A DNA stretch of 64,000 nucleotides from Ischnura elegans (taxonomy: Eukaryota > Arthropoda > Insecta > Odonata > Coenagrionidae). This document shows, in pieces, positions 57,571 to 64,000 of this stretch (its first letter is position 1; each line of letters starts with the position of its first letter). The notes under the pieces are model-generated. The model was not told the DNA's origin. It did no database searches and saw only the letters and a list, made by a program, of their open reading frames with translations. The translations under genes and the position numbers were made by a program. The stretch spans positions 59,060,968 through 59,124,967 of the forward strand of contig NC_060257.1 in the NCBI RefSeq assembly GCF_921293095.1, given 5' to 3'.

Positions 57571-60187
57571 CACTTGAACGTCCGCGGGGATTTGATCCCT
57601 AAACGAGAAAAATTGTATTTCGTAGGGTGATAGCCTTTGGACTTTCTGCGAGAGCATTAATTTTGTTGCAACTTAACATTCAAACCTTTTCACCGCCTTT
57701 TCATGTATGCAAGTTGATATCCCTCATTTGCATGACCTATTTCGCATCCATTCCAACTGCCTTAGGTCGGACAAGTTGTCATCGCCAGGGTGCGGATTTT
57801 ATTGAGGTTCTAAATTGGAACGAAGACTTCATCTGCGTCTTCAATACTACATTATAGAGCTAGCTAATATCCACTATGGGGAATCTGATAGTAGTGAATT
57901 GTCCTCAGAGGATGAAGAGTGTATAGTAGGCAGTGATTCAGAGTCGAGTGAATCAGGGGTAGAAATGGAAGTGCCCGAGACCCAAGGAAGGAATTCCGAA
58001 AATATCAGTGATATTAATGGTGAGATTTACTTCATATTTCTTTTTTACCAACTATATTTCAAGCACTTTTGCCCATCATTCATGATGCAATGGCATAATG
58101 CTCTAAATACAGATTCTGTTGACGAGCCTCTCAGCATACTTCGACGCCAAGATATATTCCTGAACGAGTGTCGAAGTTTTGACAAAACTAGTAGTCCTTG
58201 CACTAAGGAAGCTCAAGGGGTTTCACAGGAAAACTTTGCCGCCAGCAATAAGCAAAACGGTAGGTGTATTATATGCATTTCACTAGTATTATCTATCCTT
58301 ATCCTTTTTGCCGTTTCATGCTTATATTGGATACCAGGTGAAACAAAAGAGAACCAACACACTACCCCCGATGGCACGGTGTGGTCGAATGCGGACACAG
58401 GCACTTTTCTTCCTGGGCGTAAACCTCAGCATAATGTCCTGAGGGAAAAAGCTGGACCAACCTATGCAAAAAGTCACTTGAGCGGTGAAAGAGTTACTAG
58501 CGACTGGCGTATGTTAATTGATAATTCCATACTACTCCACATACGTAAGTCCACCGAATCAGAGGCTTATCGTGTTTTTCAAGGAAATTCCTGGTACATA
58601 TCAATACCTGAACTGGAGGCATTCATCGCAATTCTCTATGCAAGGGGTGTTAGTGTATCAAGAAATATTGAACTGCAAGCGCTTTGGTCCTAACCTCTGG
58701 GTCTACCATTTTGAAGTGAAATTATGTTACGAAATCGTTTTCGTGAAATTATGTGTTTTCTCAGGTTTGATGAGAAGACGACTCGCTCTTTTCGTTTGAA
58801 AACAGATAAATTTGCCTTAATTTCCGAAGTTTGGAATAAGTTTGCAAAGAATTGTTTTAGCTATTATAGACTAGGAGAAAATAGCACTGTAACGAGAAGT
58901 TATTTCCAGCCAGGCCAGCAAAGCCAGGTGTCCGTTCACGCAATTCATAGCTTCAAAACCTGACAAGTACGGGAAAAAGTTCTGGCTTACCGTGGATACG
59001 GATTCAAAATATGTGCAGAATGGCTTTCCCTATCTCGGCAAGGATTATTTACGACAGTCAGCGTCTACCGGATTATGTGGTGATGCGTCTGATGCGGCCA
59101 TATCTAAATAAAGGCAGAAATGTTACCGTGGATAACTATTTTTCATCTCTAAAATTGGAAAAAATGCGAAAAGAAAGAGCTCTAGTTGGAACGTGAATAG
59201 GGTAAGAAAAGAAATATCCGTATCTGTGAAAACATCAAAAACGGCGATTCACAGTACTCAGGTTATGACACATGATGGAATTTTAATTACAAAGTATCAG
59301 GGCAAGAAAAATAAGAATGTTATCTTACTTAGTAGCCAACATTCTAGCGTAAACAATCTTACAAAAAAGAAGAAGACACCGGAAACAATGAAGTATTACA
59401 ACCACACAAAATATGGTGTCGATATAGTCGACCATGGCAAGACACCTATCGGTAAAAGCTTCATCAAGAAGGTGGCCCGTGAATAGATTCTACAATATTC
59501 TTGACCTCGCTGCAGTAAACACTGTCGTGATATATAATGCTGTCACGGGAAAAAAGCTGTCAAGGAAAGTATTTCTTAAAAAATTATCAGAAGAGTTGAG
59601 ATACGACAACTTAAAAACAAAAAGTGATGGAATTGAGCCAGTACCTGAACTTTATGAAAAAAAATTACAACTGAGCACCAAAAGACATAATTGCCAAGTG
59701 CAGAAAAACTGCAATAGTAATAAAACAAGGGAGAAGTGCATGGAGTGCAGGAAAATTGTTTGCGAACAATTCACTGATAGAGTGAATTACTTTTGTGTTG
59801 ACTGCACGGAGTCTTAATTAGTAAACAAAAATCTTTAAAGTGATGTAAAATTTTAAATCTATTTATATAAGTATTTAGCATGTAAAATTATTCGAAATCC
59901 TTGCAATATCTTCTCAAACTTCATTTTTCTAAAACAAATGGAATAAAAAATTCAAAAAGAATATTTGTCAAAAAATGAGTTTTTTGTTGTTTTTTTTTGA
60001 CGCCCTGCCCCGCGTCTGATTGACCTTATACTAGTAAAACGAAATAAATGGACCAGTAAAAACAATAATATTTATGTTATAATTTCATTACCCACACCTA
60101 TTTGTATATATATTCGAATAAGTCGAAGGGGATCAATTTGATCCCCTCGGCCGTTGAAGGTGAAGTGGAAGTCCGGACGTTCTAGTG
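57571..60187 (+). mobile_element. piggyBac element, 2,617 bp, near complete
   Basis: TTAA flanks both ends (57567-57570 and 60188-60191). The left end is CACTTGAACGTCCG and the right end, inverted, is CACTAGAACGTCCG. A palindrome GGGGATCAAATTGATCCCC lies about 50 bases inside the right end. The left end is about 183 bp shorter than the unit A copy, with the outer and inner GGGGATC blocks fused. Confidence 0.9.
57815..59817 (+). pseudogene. piggyBac transposase, multiply broken
   Basis: The N-terminus is acidic (SDSSELSSEDEECIVGSDSE). DDE_Tnp_1_7 motifs follow: SIPELEAFIAILYARGV, NRFREIMCFLRFDEKTTRSF, KPDKYGKKFWLTVDTDSKYV (first Asp), KGRNVTVDNYFSSLKLE (second Asp), MKYYNHTKYGVDIVD (third Asp), VKASSRRWPVNRFYNILDL. 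The C-terminal cysteine-rich domain is at 59690-59815 (CQVQKNC, CMECRK, CVDC). Stops near 58693 and 58713 and at least three frame changes (near 58960, 59070, 59440) disable it. Two GT...AG pairs (one 58260-58337, in frame) may be introns. Confidence 0.85.
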
Positions 60188-60637
60188 TTAAACGTAAGCG
60201 CAAGTGAAGATACTGACGTAAAGCCTTCACATAAAGCCGTCTGCACTCCTAAACCTAGTTCGATGTCGAATAGTCGAAAGCATTCTACAATCCGAAGAGT
60301 CTTTGCTGCAAATTCTTAAGAGAAGAGGGACGAAGATAAAGACATTGACGAAGACAAGTATTTTCTGTTGTCACTGATTCCAGCTTTCAAAAGATTTAAT
60401 GACGACCACAAATTTTACGCACGGACAGAAATCATGAACATTATGAGGAAAGTCCGACAATCAGGGAGCCAAAATCAAATGCAGACCCCGTATGTATTAG
60501 AGCAGCCCAATTCTCAGGCAACAAAATCTCAGTATTTTTCAACATTTGTACCAAGAGAGCTTCAAGAGCTTCTGTCACCAGCTGCAATCACTATTCAAGA
60601 TGGATGGGAAAATACGTCGAAGTGTCCTCAATTTTGA

Positions 60638-63373
60638 ACTTAAATTAATTAGTTTAATTCCGAAACTACCATCAAAGATCAATAAAAACGTTCTATTTCC
60701 ATTTCATGGACAATAAAATATTTAAACTGTTTATTATTTTTTAATTTAAAAATTTCTTTACCTAAGAGTCACCGCCAATCTTTCTTGAGGTGGTAGAGCC
60801 AGTCGTAATGATGTATTTTAGTAAGGTATTCGAGATCCAAGGGTAACCAGCAGTCGATCAAAAGTTTCTATGCTCATTCTAAAATATAATTAAACTTATT
60901 TGGGTGTTCTCTCAATCTATCAAACAGATAATAAAATCGCCCATCAAAAAGTCTGAAACTAATTATTGGATGTACCCAAAACCTTTTGTTCCTTCGCTTA
61001 TTTTTTCGCTGTCTCAGAATGAGCGCAACAACACAACTAGCTTCCACGAGATCCATTGTAAACTGAGCTGAGAGACAACTATTAAATCGCCAGTGCGCAA
61101 CTCTTTGGTGAGTTAATTGTTTAGTTGCCGGGGGTTTAAGTTGCCAGTGCGCCCTAAGCAGAAATTTCTTCTAATTTAATTGACAGCAGTCCAAGATTTC
61201 CTGTGCTTGGACGTATGTAAATTATTTTCATTCTATTGCTTGGCGAAGTCTTAGAGTATCAATTTAGTTTTGCTTGCCAATTATTCAAGTAATTACATAA
61301 TTAATGATACATTAAAGAAGCACAGCCGTGGTTACATTTAAACAAATATCAAATGCTCCAGTTGGTTAGTGTACCAATTATTATTCGCTCTTTTTTATTG
61401 GAAGGCATATGGAATTGATTGCAGCGAGTGAAAAGTCATTGCCTACTAGTTAACAAGTTGGGTATTCCTCAGATTTTATTTAGTCATGACTCCTATTTGG
61501 TGAATCGATTCTTATTAATGCCTGTAAGTCTTAATTCTCAATAATTCATATTCAAACAATTATTGTTGTAATCGGTGCCTCTGCACACAAGTTTTCTCAA
61601 GCCTAAGAATGGAAGGCATAAGGAGTAAAATAGCAAAATAGAGTAGACCAGAGCAATTAAAAATGCTTTAAAATATATTATTAGTCGTCCAAAATGTCCT
61701 GTGATAGAAAGTGAGCGATTTAATTTTTAATATGAGCGTAAATATGAAAACTATAAAATTTTATTGTTGTACTGAGACCTAAATAGTGAATTGCATTACT
61801 TTTACAGGTGTGTGTGCGAAGAGCATGTCGCTCCTCGTGAAATAATCCGTGAAGTAGAGAAGTATGTTGAGAGGATATAGATATTATTTTCCACGACATT
61901 GAAATGGTCACGACTGAGACATGGAGCTGTGCCATCCTTATATTCCCAATTGTCTGTCTTCCCCGGCAAGCTTACGGGAGAGACCAGGCAAACGAAGGAA
62001 GGTGAAGGAATTTTCTGCATTGGAAGAGGCAGTGGAGGAAAGTGTTAGGGAGAAGGAGATAAAATAATTTCTTCCTCAGTGAATCTTGGAGAAAAGATTA
62101 GGTTTATTGCTTTGTGAAATATTTGTACAGTTTTTCATAAGCATGACTTCATTGTTCCGAACATTATTCTCAACCCCATACCTTGAATTCAGCGTTTTGT
62201 TGTGGTAAACGAGGCACGCCATTAAATATGTTATGGAATTATTATGTTAATTTGGAAAAGGTTTAAATTTTAAGACTGGGGAAGTTTAGGTTGCCCGTTA
62301 AAGTTGAAAATGTTAGAATCTTGGATGAGATTTTGTCCAAAATGTCTTGAAGTGCCTCTTCTGGTAGACATAGCAGTGACTTCTTAGTCCTTGCCACTGA
62401 TTTCTGTAAGTCTGTCACGCCAGACAATGATCCCTCTTATTACTTTACTGGGGAACAGCTGTCCTTGAAATGTGCCAATAAACCTGACTATTCCTCAGAT
62501 ATGTAGATATTTAGTGCAATTCTACTCTCTCTCACCTTCTGCTTATATCTTTATTAGGCAAACAGGGAAATGTGTACAGCCCCATTCGAGAATGTCCTCT
62601 GCTATGAATACGATTACACTCTTGTTTTCATGATAATAATAAACATCTCCATACGCAACTCTTAAGACATCCTTATTTACGCATCACCTCCACTCTCCTG
62701 TGATAAACAGGTCCTGATTTTTAAACAGGTCCATGGTATCCAGATAATCAATTTCGGAGAGGAACTATTCACGTAAGTGTGCTGTTTAACGTTCCTTTTA
62801 CATTAAAAAAACATCGTATTAAACCTACACTGCATTGTGTGCCATATATGGCACATCTTATTTAATTGCTTGAACTGTGGGTATTATACTAGATACCGGC
62901 TTGAAATTGCATAGTCCTATTTCCTGTTGTCTGCTGAAAACAATGAAGGCCAATGGCTACCGCTACTGCGCAGCACCGTTATTTCATGTGAATGCGTTAA
63001 AAATTGGTTTCCCCAATATTTAAATTTTAACTTTCTTATAAATTGTAGTTCTAGCAAACACAGGCAGCTAAAATAATTTACTAATTGATGAATTATGTGT
63101 AATGTGTATACTATGTTTCTGGTAGTTTGAATAACACAAAAGTATTTGTTTGGTGCGTAAAATTTTTTATAAGTACAAATTTTTGTTGCCATTTAATGTG
63201 GCCAATTTTTCGGATAGGCGAGGCCTACATGGACCTACCAAAGTTGTTTTTTTCATGGTATCAGTGGGCTATACCTATATTATGTTACTCTTCAAACTCC
63301 TTTGTTCATAACAGTACTAATTTTTCCTATCCTACCCCTCCAATGTTTGTACGCTGCCTCTACAAATGAAATT
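60638..63373. other. Single-copy stretch without a recognised gene
   Basis: Both strands were read for protein motifs, and only short frames without domains were found. No strong repeat or terminal inverted repeat was found. It may be an intron or intergenic DNA. Confidence 0.4.
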
Positions 63374-63639
63374 TTCAGTTCAGATATCCTTGAACGTCAT
63401 TCCCATTACGTCGATGACCCCTGTGACGTCACCAGGGGGGGTGTGCTTGAATCGCTCGAGATTAATTCCGATACGTAACCAAGGACTCGCCCGGAAAATC
63501 TCGATACGGAATGTGATTTGGAGTGCTTGAAACCTTCGAGATGTGTTTTTGCCCGGGATCTGCTGATTCCGTGCCGGAATGAAAGCCGAGTGGTCGTAGT
63601 TAGGTGAGATTATGATTCCGAGTCGAAATCTTGAACAAT
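63374..63639. other. Leader of the Harbinger-like fragment
   Basis: It is unusually rich in CG dinucleotides and direct motifs (TGACGTCA-like near 63430; CGAGAT repeated). It is probably the 5' part of the transposon, though no terminal repeat is identified. Confidence 0.35.
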
Positions 63640-63897
63640 ATGGCGGATGTTATGGTTTATTTGCGGTTAATGAGAGAATTAGAATAGGAAGACGATGAAG
63701 TTTTTGGAAGAAGGAAATACTTCAGGGAAACAGAGGATTCCTTCAATGTGAGCGACGGCGAATTCAAGAGCCTTTTCTGTCTCTCAAAGGTATTGACAAG
63801 AGATTTGATTGAATCTCTCACAGATCTCACACATTCCTCATCGCTTTCGGTAGATACTAAGGCGAGTAACATTTTTTGCTGAAATCGTATCAGGGTA
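63640..63897 (+). pseudogene. PIF/Harbinger transposase N-terminal exon
   Basis: ATG at 63640 opens MADVMVYLRLMRELE, then a TAG (63685-63687), then EDDEVFGRRKYFRETEDSFN, VSDGEFKSLFCLSKVLTRDL, IESL and SSSLSVDTKASN. The F.LSK...R.L...L and ALSV.TK patterns are those of Harbinger transposase N-termini. A donor-like CAGGGTAAC follows at 63891-63899, so the gene may continue beyond the window. The in-frame stop suggests decay. Confidence 0.6.
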
Positions 63898-64000
63898 ACG
63901 TGCCTATGAGTAAATTTTATTAACGTAATTAAGTCCCTTCATCTTGAATTCTTTGAGTTTCCTAAATTTTAAAAGCATATTCATTGCCATAACTTCAGGT

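Larger units (their letters stand above)
34115..57797. repeat. Segmental duplication, unit B
   Basis: This is the second tandem copy, collinear with unit A from 3058. B-only insertions include 38243-40855, 41568-41717, 50799-51574 and 55526-55785. B lacks A 6702-8610, the hAT-like gene region and the P/THAP-type element. The last alignable base is within the piggyBac left part (57797). Confidence 0.9.
57379..60637 (+). pseudogene. MADF/BESS gene interrupted by piggyBac (unit B)
   Basis: After the acceptor at 57377-57378 the frame carries GLAAKRRKYVYFEQLLFL (MADF end), a TGA, then CRKTSRSLEQNNID up to TTAA. Beyond piggyBac (57571-60187) the frame continues from the duplicated TTAA as NVSASEDTDVKPSHKAV, has one TAA stop near 60317, and ends with the BESS motif DEDKYFLLSLIPAFKRF and RTEIMNIMRKV before the stop at 60635-60637. 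MADF/BESS proteins often accompany Harbinger transposases, and a Harbinger relic lies next door on the other strand. The two stops and the insertion make it nonfunctional. Confidence 0.55.

Noticed and set aside
57815-58693. 292-residue frame as a host gene with a membrane segment (ICISLVLSILILFAV)
   Set aside because: It is the N-terminal half of a piggyBac transposase. The hydrophobic stretch lies in a probable in-frame intron (58260-58337).

Overview
The window is eukaryotic, almost certainly from an arthropod and most likely an insect. The evidence is spliced genes with canonical GT/AG junctions, AATAAA signals, a secreted PGRP-type immune gene, and a dense mix of piggyBac, hAT, mariner, PIF/Harbinger, P/THAP, LINE and Penelope-like remnants. 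Species cannot be named from the sequence. There are no bacterial operons, rRNA, confident tRNA or CRISPR arrays.

The window is built on a tandem segmental duplication. Unit A starts at 3058 and runs to about 34114. Unit B starts at 34115 and stays alignable to A until about 57797. The offset is 31,057 bases at the left edge and changes along the unit through insertions and deletions. Positions 1-3057 and 60638-64000 are single copy here.

Each unit carries one apparently intact host gene: a three-exon gene for a secreted protein of about 1,115 residues (A: exons 10335-10461, 11202-11288, 12552-15697; B: 42195-42321, 43054-43140, 43915-47045). A signal-peptide exon and a short linker exon precede one very long exon encoding six tandem PGRP (peptidoglycan recognition protein)-like domains. 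All six keep the PGRP core and the CX5C cysteine pair but lack the zinc-ligand and catalytic positions, so they should bind or decoy rather than cleave. Domains 1-5 are about 94 percent identical between the copies. Domain 6 falls to about 60 percent. A decayed extra copy of domain 6 lies about 6 kb (A) or 2 kb (B) downstream of each gene.

Most of the remainder is transposon sequence. Because the units are paralogous, many insertions have an empty site for comparison: a P/THAP-like element with an 8-bp target duplication in A (28956-31390), a 150-bp insertion containing an 86-bp perfect palindrome with a 15-bp target duplication in B (41568-41717), an intron-bearing hAT-like gene only in A (17898-20473), and a mariner only in B (50799-51574). 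Nested insertions give relative ages, for example a LINE inside a THAP9-like gene, a LINE inside a long-inverted-repeat element, and piggyBac inside a MADF/BESS exon.

Layout: 1-3057 palindromic and hAT-type MITEs; 3058-10200 shared intergenic sequence with MITEs and LINE scraps; 10200-15700 PGRP gene A; 15700-22800 downstream region with hAT-like pseudogene and PGRP relic; 22800-28960 P/THAP and Harbinger remnants with LINEs; 28956-34114 nested transposons and a large foldback; 34115-42100 unit B intergenic; 42100-47050 PGRP gene B; 47050-57570 unit B downstream; 57571-60187 piggyBac; 60188-60637 end of the MADF/BESS gene; 60638-63600 no recognised gene; 63640 to the end, start of another Harbinger transposase.
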